A DNA stretch of 64,000 bases. Source: Nageia nagi (Eukaryota; Pinophyta). This document shows positions 13,114-25,959 of this stretch, piece by piece. Made by a program: the position numbers and the translations under genes. The notes below the pieces were generated by a model that saw only the letters and a program-made list of their open reading frames with translations, was not told where the DNA came from and searched no databases. Where the stretch lies: assembly GCA_050084985.1 (NCBI GenBank), contig JBITNC010000001.1, positions 136,090,001 to 136,154,000 of the forward strand, read 5' to 3'. Within the stretch, counting starts at the first letter, position 1; each line of letters opens with the position of its first letter.

Positions 13114-14099
13114 GTAACACTCAATTCCCTATTCATGGATAAAAATCATCATAATAAAATTGAGCATCCCATTAATAGACTCATATATAGCATTTCATCA
13201 TAAATGATATAGTAATTAAGATCAAATATTAAATTAGCATAATATGCATAGATCATCATAAAAGCACCAAATATCATATTCACAGAGATAAATCATCATA
13301 AAAATACCCAATTCCCCATTCATGGATGCATACATATGATCATAAGAAAAGAACTCATAGATATGTTTAGTTTAAAACTAACCAACAAAGGTGATCATAA
13401 ACACATGATAATCACAACATCATGGAGGAAAAAATATGCCCTATTCATGGGTGAAAATATATGGTCATAAAGAGTCATCATAGTGATGGTTTGATTAAAT
13501 CCAACCAATAAATGTGATCATAAAGCCAATCATAGTGTTGGTTAGTTCAAACCTAACCAACAAGGGCTATAAAATCATACCCTAGTGTGAATGATAGAAG
13601 AAGAAGGTGGTTAGCTATACCCCAACCAACAAAGGGATACCTAACCCAAAGGGTTTTCATATTTCAATATATGGGATTTTGTCAATGTCTTCCCAATAAA
13701 GACATAAAGATGATAAATGCTCAACCCAAAGGGTTATCATATTCCACTATATATAATTTTTTGAATTTCTTCCTAATAAATACATTCATAAATCAAAACC
13801 AATTAATGTGATAAAGGAACAGCCCAAAGGGTTGTCATATAAATAAAAAAAGGTTATAAATCCATAAGAATGATGTTTATTTAACATCCACCCAACAAGG
13901 GCATACATTATTTCCAAATAACACATGATATCATATTTTCCAAATAGTTTTCATAATGCAAGCATTTTAACCAAATATGCATTTAACATAAGTAAGAATA
14001 TGATTTGAGTGGCATCATCCAAATTAAACCATTATCATCCTATTAAGGATAAATAATAATGATACCTAAATGACTAACTTCCTAGACCTATGGATCATT

Positions 14100-15390
14100 T
14101 TACAAAAAATGAAAATAACAAAGAACTAACCTAAAATATCCTCATCATCCTTGAAAAATTCCTCTCTAAAATTGGCTTGATGTCACAAGAGCCATGATGT
14201 GAACCTTTTCTTACTAGATTTTGGAAACTCACTTCTTGCCCCCAATATCTCAAAAATAGAATCACCATTTTGAAATACATCCACTTGTACCAGGGCATTG
14301 TGTGGAAACAATAGGTTTTCATAGTAAGGATGTAATTACTCAATAGAACTATGCATCATACTATAATGCAACCATTCATCAAAGGTATCCCTAGTGTTGT
14401 CTTGATCATTGATATCAACATATTATATGATTGGAATTGAAGCTAATTCTATGGGTGTTAAAGGATCATATCCAATACTAGATTTTATCTTATATTAACC
14501 TTTATTTGTAATGGGCTCTATAATACCTTTCTTATTTTTACCTAATCCTTTACCACCATATTAATATTTGTGCACATATTGGTTACCAAAAGTAGAATCA
14601 ATATTGTTTAAATGCATACTTACTTGATTTGATGGAGTTTGAGAAAAGGAAGCAAAATATTCATTATAATATAGGATTTTTGTTCTTTTTCATGATCAAT
14701 CATACTCACATATATAATAGGATCCTATCTTTTTTCAAGAATGGAGCAATGGCACTCAGATTCTTCCTTGTCTAGGTGGCATCATTGGGTTTTAGGAGCA
14801 TATAGGGGGCATCCAAGTTTTCTAAAACTTTATCATAGATCAATCTATAGAATTTTGTATGAACTAATACTTACCTCTTATGGAATGATTTTGTTGATAG
14901 GGTTTGTTATGTCTTCCTCATTATCAACCAAATCATGTAGGATACAAAAGTGCTTAATTGCTTGGCATATATTTGTATAGTTATATTTTGCATGAAATGT
15001 AACTTATTTTACATAATGCATGAACTTAATTGACCAATGCAATGTGTATGTAACAAATCTAAGTTTATGAATCCATGATCTACCAAGTAAAGAGTTATAT
15101 GATAATTTCACTTGAAAAATTTTTGATGTATACATTTACCTCCTACTTCTATAGGCATAGTAACATAACCAATGCATTCCTTCTTAGTATTATCAAATAC
15201 TTTTATATGAATGGTAGTTCTCTTCATTTTTTCATAAATTGAAGGAAAGTAATTTTGTAATAACTCAACTAAAAAAATATTAACATTAGAACTAATTTAA
15301 ATCAATGCTTTTGTATAAGGATACCATTAACATTAATATGAATATACAATCCTAAATTCTTTTTAATGATATCCTCACTAAGAAATTCAC
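14100..15390 (-). pseudogene. Family C protease / G-patch region pseudogene
   Basis: The minus strand reads GGKGLGKNKKGIIEPI at 14556-14512, a G-patch signature. This glycine-rich module follows the aspartic protease in some retroelements and binds RNA. The plus copy has GKGLGTNEQGIIDPI at 58184-58228. Further along, an open stretch at 14343-14131 reads VILFLRYWGQEVSFQNL or, in another frame, VDVFQNGD, which lines up with VDIFKK near 58455. The protease active site itself is not readable here. Multiple stops. Confidence 0.6.
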
Positions 15391-15394
15391 TATC

Positions 15395-16860
15395 TTAAAA
15401 ATAAAGAATGATACAAGCCAAATCTATATCAAGATTAACTACTAATTCTATAAATTTAGCAATAAGAACATCCACATCTCCATTCTTTTTAAGTACATCA
15501 AATAAAATATTTCTCTGATATATTAATAATTGCAAAAGTTTGAAAATACATATCTTGGCATAAGTTACCTTTAAATATTCAAGGAGTTGTTGTGTACCTA
15601 AATTGCATAGGATCTTTATTCTTTCTATTATTTCTAGGTGGAAATTCCCTCTAAGACTTCGTGTCCTAGTAGTGCTACATAGTTCCTCATTGACAATGAC
15701 ATTCATTGTGAGAGGTTCTGTTTCTTCTAAATCCACTACACATACTTCAAATTGTATTTTCATGCTATCTAGTAATTTCTTTAATTGTTTCCCTAGTATC
15801 ATGCAAGCATTAGTTTTGTGACCTTCAAATTTATGATATTCATAATATTTTACTTCATTGTACCAACTAGGTTTATCATCATGAGGACTTATCTCTTCTA
15901 TTGGATCAAGTTTTATCAATCTCGTTTGTAGAAAATCTTTGAACATAATGGCAAGAGCTAACAATAATCATGTATTTTTCTTGAAATTTTGCTTTGCTTG
16001 ACTCTTTTTTTTCTCTTTAGTTTTGGTTTCCTCTATGGAATTAACCTCTTTATATTCCTTTTTCTTATACCTCCCTCCTTTTATCTCTTTGGTGGGATTT
16101 CCATATTTCAATTCATCCATGTCAACTAAGTATTTCTCTTTTTATGTTATCCTATGCATAATTTTAGTGAATGAAAGCGTCATGTAATCCAAGGCTATGA
16201 TATTTAACTTAGGATGGATGTTATAGATAAATATTGATGTGACATGTGATTTAGATAATGGTTATTATGTCATGCTCCATATATTTTAAAACCTTTATGT
16301 AAATTTATCAAATATTTCATTTAGAACTTGAATAGCTTTTACTAAATTTGAAACTATCACTTGCCTAGGAGCACAATATTTGAAATGCATGTACAAGTTA
16401 AAAATAAGTTATGCATGGCAATTAATGGACTTAGTAGGAAAAGAGAAATACCAATTTAGAGCATCACCCTAGAATGTAGTTGGAAAATATTTTATCATCA
16501 AATTCTAATCCATTCCAAACATCAATTCAAGTTTCATCTCAAAATCCTTGATGTGAACCATGGGATCCCCCTCACCCTAATATGTATTGAAAGTAGAATC
16601 CTCTTGAATACTTGGTACCATAGTGTTGCAAATTTCATCACATAGTGCATTTGAATCTCTAGAGCTAGTGATATGAGTTCCAATTGATCGATTCTTGCCC
16701 TAATATTGGATCCTTCACTTCTATCATAATTTTCATAAAGAATATTTTTTAAGTTAGATTTGGTTGCTCATCAAATCAACTAACCATGGTAAGAAACTCA
16801 ACTAGTTCCATATTTGAAACACTTGAAATATAATATCAATCCTTTCCAAAAACCCTAGGG
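15395..16860 (-). pseudogene. Family C gag pseudogene
   Basis: Best preserved at 15964-15395 (189 codons open): LDPIEEISPHDDKPSWYNE, then YYEYHKFEGHKTNAC and LGKQLKKLLDS. It matches the plus copy at about 56.83-57.25 kb (DDEKPNWYNEE, CHYHKVKGYETNACMLLGKELKKFL), then LRQQLLD/TQQLLEYLKVTYAKI. The His-x4-Gly-His-x4-Cys knuckle survives, with the first Cys changed to Tyr. The N-terminal gag toward 16860 is recognisable only by position and scattered words. Gag would package element RNA. Dead copy. Confidence 0.65.
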
Positions 16861-16907
16861 TTTTTGGCACTAATAGTGAAGGATAAAGTGATGTGTCAAA
16901 AAGAGAT

Positions 16908-16920
16908 CAAGTTCACCAAT
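16908..16920 (-). promoter_or_regulatory. Family C primer-binding site, copy 1
   Basis: On the minus strand the LTR end TATAACA is followed by ATTGGTGAACTTG. The plus copy has ATTGGTGAACTCAAC at 55793. TGG at the start fits pairing with a tRNA CCA end. Confidence 0.7.
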
Positions 16921-17388
16921 TGTTATAATTGAAATAATTATTATGATTATTTAATCATATTCAATTTAACCAACTAATCACAAATAGTAGTAAATAGTAA
17001 TAACATGAATGATGATAATGATTCGATTAACCTGATTGACCTTGACCTATCAAATTGGATTAATGAAACATAAAAACTTGTACTTTAGTTATCATGATGA
17101 ATAAAAGAGATATTCAACTGACAGGGGATGAATGATGAGCTTCTTCAAAATATGGATCTACCAAATCTATCTCAACCCAATAATGATGCTAGAATCCCAA
17201 TGATGTTGCCTAGCTACCTTTCTAATTTGCCTTTCCCTTTTGCTCAATGTCATCATCACACCTTTGATGCTTGAAATATCATATGTAAAAAGCTTAGGAA
17301 GATCATAGGCATGTAGAGCTCAATGTATAAAAAAATCTAGATATGATAGGTGGCATTGAGAAACACCAATCAAGAATGACACAAGTAT

Positions 17389-18075
17389 TTTAGATGATTA
17401 AAAATAATTTATTATTTATTAATAAATTATATTTTAAAGTATCTATAATATCAAGACTAATGTGCTAATTAAATGCTAAACATATGCTAATCAATACAAA
17501 TATCTCTTAATGTTTTTTATATCTAGAATTATCTTGAGAATATTAATAATATTGCATGTTATTCTATAATTCTATTAAAATAATTATTATTCTAAAGTTG
17601 GCTCTCACTCTCTCTTTTGTCCTTGTAGGTATAAAAGGAGATGCACAACACAATAACCTATATCAAATCTCTTTGATAGGTGGTTTTACCATATATCATA
17701 CTTATGATATCTCTTAATGTCACATATTGGAAGATCTATTTTGCTTTGAGTTATTATTATATTATTCTTTTGTAAATGATATAATTTTATAGGTTTCTTG
17801 GCCTCCATGTCATACAGTTTGTACATCACTCATGACATCCATATTCACAATTCAAAGAAATAAACAAAGGAGGTGATGAATATACATTGAGTACATTGAA
17901 TATCTTATGCATGCTCACCTTTGGTATGATCCAATCCTCCATATATCTCTTCCATACCTTTAGGATTATCTTATCATAATTAGGTGGACACTTTTCATTT
18001 ATTTATCTATATATTTGAATAAGTATCATCTTTGTAAAATTATATTATGTTTATATTATTATTTACATAATTTAT
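17389..18075 (+). repeat. Solo LTR of family D inside the C LTR
   Basis: Reads t.tagatg.ttaaaaataatttattattta, matching the minus-strand start of the D LTRs (19239 and 23492). It also shares gtccttgtagg followed by a TATA box and the word tttgataggtggtt. No D interior follows, so this is a solo LTR left by LTR-LTR recombination. The right edge is approximate, set where the C word cctatcaagg resumes. Confidence 0.65.
17630..17637 (+). promoter_or_regulatory. TATA box of the solo D LTR
   Basis: tataaaag, just after the conserved gtccttgtagg word; the D element LTR has a weaker tatatata at the equivalent place on its minus strand. Confidence 0.5.
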
Positions 18076-18414
18076 TATCTATCAGAACCTATCAAGGATT
18101 CTAGATCATGTCATTATTTCTCGTGCACAACCCCTCCGCCTTTATAGATAGCAAGTCTAATGCCAAGGCTCCTCCTTAGGCTTATGGTGCACATGTGCTA
18201 AGAATCCTTCTGAGGATTATCTCCAAACTGACTTGTTATCTTAAAACATAAAGGTAGATAAGAGTGCATGATGATAAGAGAATTTATTTAATTAAATAAA
18301 TGAATTATTTCAAATACCCAAAAAGGTATTTTAATTAAATTAAAATTCCTTTTTAGGTATTAACACAAGGTTAGAATAGCCAAATTACATAGTATTAGAG
18401 AGATTTTAAATATT

Positions 18415-18497
18415 TTAGAATGTATGATGAAGAATAAATTGAGGTATTTATGAATAGATATTAAAATATAGTCAATGGAATTCATTCACATGGTGAG
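18415..18497 (+). pseudogene. Copia E gag fragment, left of element D
   Basis: Encodes the start of the gag block (NG/NGIHSHG.E region), cut at GGTGAG by element D. The remaining half is at 23493. Same reading as 4829-4905 and 38495-38540. Confidence 0.65.
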
Positions 18498-19239
18498 TGT
18501 AGACTCTATATTGTGTAAAATATGAATATACATAATAAATAAAATGATCTACAATATAAGAATAATAGATATGTATACTATATTAGATATAAAAAAATAT
18601 ACATGAAATGCATGCACCTGATATGAAGTGTATGTATAATCTTTGAAAATAAATAGCAATGAATCTTTGAAGGATTTGGTTCATATTCATGGTGAGTTCA
18701 CAATGGATCTTTGTGTACATGAATCAACAACTCAACCATCAAAATTTAGAATCATTAATCTAGAACACACACCACTGATGGCCTTTGAGAAGCACATCAT
18801 TAATAGCATTTAATATGATGAATTATGGAGAGTACCAATGATAAAAAGTTTTAGAGCTCAAAGTATAACAATTTCTCATAATAGGTGGAATCGAGAGACT
18901 CTGTTACTTGATGAAGATAGCAGAGGACAACCACCTATCGGAGATCTTGTCATATCAAAGAGTTTTCATCTATAGAGATAAGCCTATTTCACTTGTATAT
19001 ATATCCTACAAGGACATAAAAAGGAGTGAAATCCAACCTCTATCAATAATATAAAACTTTTTTATATTCAAGATACTTTAAAATATAAACCATGATAATT
19101 GATATACCATTTAATATAACATATCGCATTGCATTGTAATATCAACTTTATCTTGACATATGTAATATTGCAATAAGTCATTTAAGAATTTTAAATATTA
19201 TTTATTAAATAAATAATAAATTATTTTTAGGCATCTACA
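18498..19239 (-). repeat. Element D 3' LTR
   Basis: 742 bp, plus-strand ends TGTAGACTC and GCATCTACA, a perfect TGTAGA/TCTACA inverted pair. Aligns with 22937-23492, including the words ccacctatc, catatcaaa.agt and catcattaa. Confidence 0.85.
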
Positions 19240-19255
19240 TTTTTCCCCTCTTTGG
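19240..19255 (-). promoter_or_regulatory. Element D polypurine tract
   Basis: Minus strand reads caaagaggggaaaaa immediately before TGTAGATGCC, fixing the element's orientation as minus. Confidence 0.75.
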
Positions 19256-21850
19256 ATATGGAATTAAAAAGCATTTGAAATTACATGATCCAAAGAAGTT
19301 TAGAGAAGAGAAGAAAATTTCCAATAGTAAAGTGGATTTTCCTTTTTTGATTGATATGTTGATTATGATATGCCTTCTTCCCCATTTTGATCTTGCATTG
19401 CCCCTTCTCTAGCTTCTTTAGAGAATCAAGCCAAAAATCAGAGTCCCTATATGAGGAGAGCATCTCTATTCAAATCCTACTCTCAAACAGTTCCTTTTTA
19501 AGAAAAATCCAACATAATACCCACATAGATCATATCTTGTTAAAGAATAATCAATTAAAAGAGCAAGAATGAAATAAATATGATATTCATTATGTCCTTC
19601 TGGTCGATGTGAATCATAGCTCTATTTAACCATGATATTTAGACTATTGTTGTTGCAACTCACAGTCTATGAAGATTAAGCTAATGAGGTCATTTTTAAT
19701 ATCCTAAGCTTGGAATAACCATGATTATCAAGTTGATGAGGTCCTTTGATGCCCCATGCTTGGAATAACCTTCAATTTATAAGAGATTTGGCTCATGGAG
19801 TGACCATGGCTTTGAAAATATTTGGTAGAATAACATTGAATTTTAATTGAGGTAATATCATTTGATTTACATAAAAATACTAAATATTCAAATATTTATT
19901 ATCCTTACATATCAATATTGCATATTTGATCACAATCAATTGCTTGATTCCATTGATTTTCAAAGTAAACCTATGTCATTGACAACATTAATTTCATAGA
20001 ATTTGGCAATCATGTCTTTTGCAATTTTGTCCAGCTTTTCCATTATAGTGCATATTTGTGAAATAATGACATTTTCAAATAGATATTCAAGGATTTATAG
20101 CATACCCAATTTTTAATAGATTTATTATAGACACATGTTATTAATAGCATGAAAATAGTAATATCAAGTTTGTAATCTTGAACCATAGTCAATTAACAGT
20201 AATTTATATCATTTTGCATCATAAAAATCATTAAAAAACATTTTTTCATATCATAATATTTTCCACATAAGCACTATTTTAACCCATTTTGACCCTATAT
20301 ATCTTTGGTATATGTATTAGTCATATAAGTATGATATAGTCATTTTGATATTTTAAAACCATGATAGCATTTATGATATTTGAAAGTATCCATAATTTTT
20401 ATTTAATCACACTATTAATAGTGTAAAAATAACAAAATTGATCATTCAAAAAAATAGCATATTCAAGTAGCATTAAGAAATTGTATTGTAGATATTAAAT
20501 ATTCTATTAGCATGTTTCTATTCAAAGCAATGTTGCTATGTTATACTAGATTTTTAGAGATACAATGGCCTTGAACTTTCATATTTCATTAGTAAAACAT
20601 GCATTATTTTGAAATAGCATTCATAATAATAACATATGTAATGTTCACTTTTCATACTAGATATTTAAAGAAGTAATAGTGGTATTAATTCATTAATTAC
20701 AATAGATTTGCAATGAATATCATAAACATGATCATAACATAGCTTGATACCAATATCAAAATGTTTGAGATGATATACTTGCATACCCTATGAATGGGAA
20801 ATTTTGCACTTTATGATTTTGAATTTTGAATGTTTACATTCTATTTTTTAACATGTGATTTCTATCATACCTCTAGCTGAAACTGAAATGCTCCCTAGCT
20901 AAAAATTATATTTCCCCTAGTTGAAACTAATACTTCCCCCAACTGAGACTAATACACTTTTTCTTGATTTCTATTATTTATTTTTATTTTTTATTTTTTT
21001 ATGAAATGCAACTAATATGGGATGCAGTAACTAGACACAAGACTACCTTATACATGAGTCATTTAGTTAGCATGGTAAATTGGACAATCTTGATGAGAGA
21101 TAGACACAAGAAAAATATTTGATGAAAGAAGAGCACTTGATGAAATGATGAGGATGAAAAGATGCAAAAAGAAATGAAGAAATAATAGAACATGATAGAA
21201 AATATGAAGATAGAATGATTAAAAACTTGATAACATTTGCCATGGTAACCAAATACATGCATGAGACTAACTCAAATGATATGCAACCTATATGAAATGC
21301 ATCTTATATGATGCAAAATTAGAGACTTTTGTACATTATAGGTTGATGAAATCACTATCATATTTAGTACATTTTCAATGAGAATTTAAATTTCTTTGTT
21401 TAAATTATCCACTGCATTTTCCACACCTTGAGCTACTACTCTTTCAATAAGATCAATAGATTCAAGTTGTACTAATGGAGTAAATGTGTTGAATATTCCT
21501 ATTTGTAAAAACATATTAAGGATTTCAATATTAAACTGATACTTTTCAAAAGGAAAATCTTTTTGCTTTATATATTCTTATAGCTAAATCTCAGTTGGAT
21601 CTAACTAAATTGAAACTATCCATGTACTTTGCTTATCAAATTTTTTATTTTCTCCCTTTGATGGTGGATCAAATTTTATGATATGGGCACCCTATTTAGG
21701 TTTTTATAGAATGTGGTCATCTTGTATTTTCAAAATTTTCTAAGATATTACTTTTTGCCAACACTATTTTTGCTTTAATTATTGAGGTTGAGTTTGAATT
21801 TAAGGTTTAGGTTGTGGTTTTTTACTATATTATTTCTTTTGTATTTCATC
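19256..21850. other. Element D non-coding interior
   Basis: No coding frame that I trust. A degenerate tandem repeat at 20872-20955 has about four units of roughly 24 bp with the core cc(c/t)tag.tgaaact.a and stretches of c. The rest is AT-rich. Confidence 0.5.
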
Positions 21851-21910
21851 TTTATCAAATTTTTGCATACAATATTTCCTTGCATATGGATCGACTAATA
21901 AAGTATCTAG

Positions 21911-22237
21911 TTATTTTCTTATAAATGCATGATATTTTTCCTTCAAATCAAGATCAATATAAATTCCTAACATCAAAGAAGGATTGGCTAACATAAGCTC
22001 TTTAAATATTTTGAGTTGATCTTGAGATGTCAAATTTTCAAATGCAATATCATATATTTCATATTTATCAATAGCTTCAAGGTTTAAATATGCATCATAA
22101 TCAATTTTAGCAATATAATCATTATGAGAATCATTAGTATTAGTATCATTATCATGTACTTGATTTTCTATAATTGATATATAATTTTGCACATCATCAT
22201 CATTTACAATAGTTACGCATAAATTTGATAAACTCAT
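21911..22237 (-). pseudogene. Element D open frame, acidic, possibly the start of gag
   Basis: 108 codons open on the minus strand. The protein is Asp/Asn-rich near the N-terminus (NDDDVQNY, DNDTNTNDSHND), then helix-like (SQDQLKIFKELMLANPSLM). It lies about 700 bp inside the 5' LTR, where gag should start, and family A has a comparably acidic start (KIKNDDD near 35965). I do not recognise a domain. Reading continues past the first stop (DTLLVDPYARKYC), so a longer decayed gag is plausible. Confidence 0.4.
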
Positions 22238-22936
22238 TTCATCATAAGATTTTTTTCTATTGCTATTTTACACAACATCCATATCCTTAAGAATTTCTTG
22301 TTTAGAAGAAGGTGCAAATAAATCACTTATCATATTCTAATATTTAATAAAACCACATGTTGTCGTAGTATCCATGCTAAAATGCAAGATCTAAATCTTT
22401 ACATAAAACTTTAAGAAATATGACAAAATAAGCAATTTTACACCATGCAAGATTAAAAACAAGTTGCTAACATGTATATATATGATGTGGGACAAATTTT
22501 ATAAGGCTAAAAATTTCAAAATTTAAGAAAATAACCTTCAAAATATAGTTTTTAATACAAAAAAATTTTATTTGACAATCTCAAGAAATCTTGACAAAAG
22601 TGCATGCAATAAGCCAAAATTAATCTCAAAAAATTACCTACTATGATGACCTATGGTTTTGGCAAGTTTTTATCATGAAACAAGTCAACAAATAGTTATA
22701 AAATATTTTCAACATTTATGATTTTTCAATGTGACATTTTCTACAAAAACATTTCTCAAAATAAACCAAAATCTACAAATCTAGACCTAGAAAATTAGAA
22801 AAACATTTCAATTATATTTATCTATAGTTTGGATAAATTTTTCTAATGCTATATCTCACCAAATTGAATAAAATGACCTACAAAAATTGGTATTTTATAG
22901 TGATGTTTTTTAGGAAATTTGTTTTTTCAAAGCAAT

Positions 22937-23492
22937 ATACATGAAACGCATGCACCTAATATGAAGTATATTTAAATCCTCAAAAGAAAATAGCAATGAA
23001 TCTCCAAAGGATCGGGATTAGATTCATGGTGAATTCATAATGGATATTTATGTATAGGAATCAATAGCTCAACCACCAAAATCTAGAACCCTCAATCTAC
23101 AAGACACATGTGGTTGACGATCTTAGAGAAGCACATCATTAACAACATTGAATATGATGAATTATGGAGAGTGCCAATGATAGGAAGTTTCAGATCTTAG
23201 ACTATAAAAAGTTCTCATAATATATGGTGTCAAGAGACACTATTTCTCAATTAAGATAGCAAAATACAACCACCTATCAAAGATATTGTCATATCAAAAA
23301 GTCCTAATCTATGGAGGTTAGCCTATTGCACTCACATATATAGCCTGTAAGAACATAAAAAGGAGTGAAAGTTGATCTCTAGCAATAATATAAAATTATT
23401 ATATTCAAGATACTTTAAAATATAAACCATGATAAATGATATATAATTTAATATAACACATGGTATTGCATTGTAATATCAAAGCATCTATA
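22937..23492 (-). repeat. Element D 5' LTR, truncated
   Basis: Aligns with 18600-19239 of the partner LTR, but about 105 bp at its inner end (the U5 side) and any primer site are missing. The outer end TCTACA has become TCTATA. Confidence 0.75.
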
Positions 23493-23920
23493 GTGAGGAA
23501 CTCGATGATACCTAGATCATAGAGACGATTCTCAGAAGCCTTCCCCATAAGTTTGATCCTATCATCATTACCATTAAGGAGTTTAAGGATTTAACATAGC
23601 TCTCTCTAGTTTAGTTTCTTGTAAGCTTGCATACCTATGAGTATAGGATCAGATACCATTCTAATGACCTTGATCAAGAATTACAAGGTAAACTCAGGAT
23701 GAATAACCAACCTTTCACTTGTTCTAGTTCAAACTATTGTTTGAGAGGTTATGGTGGTAGCAGTTGTAGACAAGGAATTCATGGTAGAGGAAGAGGTTAG
23801 TTAACTGGTAGAAGCTAGAGCTTATCCATATAAAATTCATAGACATCTTCACCAAAGCATTATTAAATAATCAATTTCTCAATTTTCAAATTTATCTTAG
23901 AATTCAACCCCTTCACATTA
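23493..23920 (+). pseudogene. Copia E gag (right of D) and RNase H tail
   Basis: Resumes with GEELDDT, then PHKFDPIIITI and LSLV.FL.SL, a Gly/Arg tail, and from 23836 FIDIFTKALL and the end of pol. The TKAL here is closer to the Copia consensus than copy 1. The gag-to-tail deletion is at the same point as in copy 1 (after the word agctagagcttatcc). Confidence 0.7.
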
Positions 23921-25155
23921 AGGGGAATAATGAAGGAAATTTATGTTCCATAGTTTGAGTTCCATTTTTAGATGCACTTCTTGTATATCTCCTACTAATT
24001 ATTACTGCATTATGAACTTCACCCATTGGTATTTATTTCAATTATAGGCCTATAGTTGAGATCTTAATGTTCATAATCTAACATCTTTACAATTTGATCT
24101 TCTATAATAGTAGAGTCATGGATGGCCATACCTTCTATCAAACAACTTTTATGCTTTTTTCTAATTCTCTTAGTGGACTATGATCCTTTATATTTCTGAT
24201 TCTCAAACACTCCACTTGACTTTTATAAAGAGGGACATCATTTTCCATTATAAAATAATGCTTCTATTATAAAATTATTTTTTCTTTTTATGAAATCATA
24301 ATGTAAAGCAATCATTTTTCTCTATAACTTTATTTTTCATTCTTTCATACATGTTTAGAGACTATTTATAAGTACAACTCTTCATGTAGATAGCTTGAAG
24401 TTATTTTAAGGTATTATCTACACTTAATATTTATGTTCTATCTATTAGGTATCAATCATATTCTTATTTTGTACTTTCATTCATGAGATATCAATGTTTG
24501 TTTACTTGTTGCTTGTATTGGATCTCAGACAAGTCTAAACATGTAAATTTTTTATTTAGATATTCATCCTTATGATTTTCATTTCTAGAATCACATTCAA
24601 ACCCTGATCTCCTTCCTTGTACTCATCAAATCTATCATTTTGACTCCATATTCATTCAATACCCTTAACTTCAATACTAGGCATATTTCAAGGTTATAGG
24701 GTTATTTCCTTACTTGTCAGGTACCTTTCATGCTTTGTTGATGCCTCCTCAAACTTGTGTTAATTTCATCACTCTTAATCACTTGATATTTATTATATTT
24801 TACCATTCCTTGGTTCAAACCTTATCTCATTGATATCATCATCATTCACCTAGGTCTTACCATCTTCACACCCTTCTCCTACCTTATCAAACTTTATAGG
24901 CCCTCACTGGTTCTTTGTCATACTTTTTCATGTAATGTCATACCTTAATTTGTTATGTTGTAATTCTATAAGCCTTCTAGTGACATCATCATTATTCTTA
25001 TGTAGCACTTAGTTTTTCTTGCATTTTTCCACATTCTAGTAACCCTATTACTAGCATCACCACTCCAAAAGTGTGGTAGAATGATCTTACTCTCTTTGTT
25101 GTATTTTTGGAAAACTTGTACTAACATCATCACTTTCACTATCTAGCATTCATTG

Positions 25156-25959
25156 TGTTGAATGTTTTCATTGAGAACTATGATAACCTTAGTGGAAACT
25201 ATTCTAAACATTCACATATGATAATATGTAATAATATAAAAATAACCAAATAATAGGGAATACAATAATTTGAAATACTTGAATAATGAAATAATGTATA
25301 AATGAAGTATTAAGCTTATTAGATCATATATAAAACCAAATAAATATAATTAGATAAGATATTTTAAAGAGATAAATACCTATGACCTTATCTAGATTTT
25401 GAAGAGCTATATAGACAGTAGCTTTTCATGAATTGGTGATCTTGATGTGTGAACTCCACACCAACAACAGATGAGAACACTAGTGCAGATGTGTACAATA
25501 ATGCAAACATTGAGCTTAGAAATAGTAGTGCTAACACTAAATAAAATATGGGTGTTAATATTCCAAATGATAAGCCTAATATATCATATAATAGTGAATA
25601 AAAAGAATGATAGTGCTCATGTGATAATCACATATATATCCTAATAGGTGGTGTTGAAGAACACCTTGGAATATAATAAGCATAGGAATATTAGGAAGAT
25701 ATATGATGATGAATCAATGTGAGGTCTTCCCCCTTTTATAGGAAAGTGTAATCCTCCATAGAAATCCTTTAGGCTAGTGCCAATGTTGGGTTACCTACAA
25801 GAATATAAAGACATCACATGAGTAATATTTCATAACAAGCCAACATAACATATAATCATATAAATAATATAGTATAAAATTGATATAATAAAATACTTAA
25901 TAACATGATAAAATAACTAAGTGGGACTACCTTAGGTGTACCAAAATTAGGCGTCAATA
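25156..25959 (-). repeat. Family A LTR, copy 2 (3' LTR)
   Basis: Starts TGTTGAATG, ends GGCGTCAATA on the plus strand. To its right is aatttcccccctt, a minus-strand purine tract. The left flank tctagcattcattg is the same as that of copy 1 (tctagcattcatta), so both lie at the same E position. Confidence 0.75.

Larger units (their letters stand above)
6692..14000 (-). mobile_element. Family A gag-type Gypsy, copy 1, truncated and split by element B
   Basis: Consists of the 3' LTR (6692-7534), interior 7535-7877, then after element B the resumed interior 13114 to about 13990. The two interior halves match one uninterrupted stretch at 25960-27185 in copy 2, which proves the split. No 5' LTR is present. 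Near 14.0 kb the sequence changes to family C interior. The resumed half carries repeated AACCAACAAAGG-type words and no coding sequence that I can see. Confidence 0.7.
14000..18365 (-). mobile_element. Family C Tat-like Gypsy, copy 1, truncated at its 3' side
   Basis: Minus-strand order: 5' LTR (18365-16921, split by a solo D LTR), primer site, gag, protease, G-patch. It stops near 14.0 kb, before RT, where family A interior begins. Protein-level similarity with the plus-strand copy at 55-60 kb is clear at the zinc-knuckle and G-patch blocks. All reading frames are broken. Confidence 0.75.
16921..18365 (-). repeat. Family C LTR, copy 1, split by a solo LTR
   Basis: Plus-strand ends TGTTATAATT and GGTATTAACA form the inverted TGTTA/TAACA pair. 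Removing the 17389-18075 insertion leaves about 755 bp, close to the other C LTRs (55083-55792 and the split copy 39834-40105 plus 46152-46620). Shared words include gataggtggca, cctatcaagg and ctcctt near the promoter-proximal part. Confidence 0.75.
18498..23492 (-). mobile_element. Element D: LTR retrotransposon inserted in Copia E gag
   Basis: A 5.0-kb minus-strand element with 3' LTR (18498-19239), 5' LTR (22937-23492, truncated) and direct 5-bp duplication GTGAG at 18493-18497 and 23493-23497. Host gag resumes exactly across it. The interior has a minus-strand acidic open frame (22237-21911), no recognisable pol, and non-coding AT-rich DNA. It is probably a non-autonomous Gypsy-type element, judging from LTR layout and purine tract; the superfamily is not proven. 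Confidence 0.85.
18366..25155 (+). mobile_element. Copia family E, copy 2, split by element D
   Basis: E gag starts at about 18415 and runs to 18497, then resumes at 23493 after element D. Gag continues to about 23790, the RNase H tail is at 23836-23920, then the purine tract and about 1.2 kb of LTR-like DNA up to 25155, where a family A LTR begins. It aligns with 4764-6691 throughout, including the gag-to-RNase H deletion junction. Confidence 0.7.
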
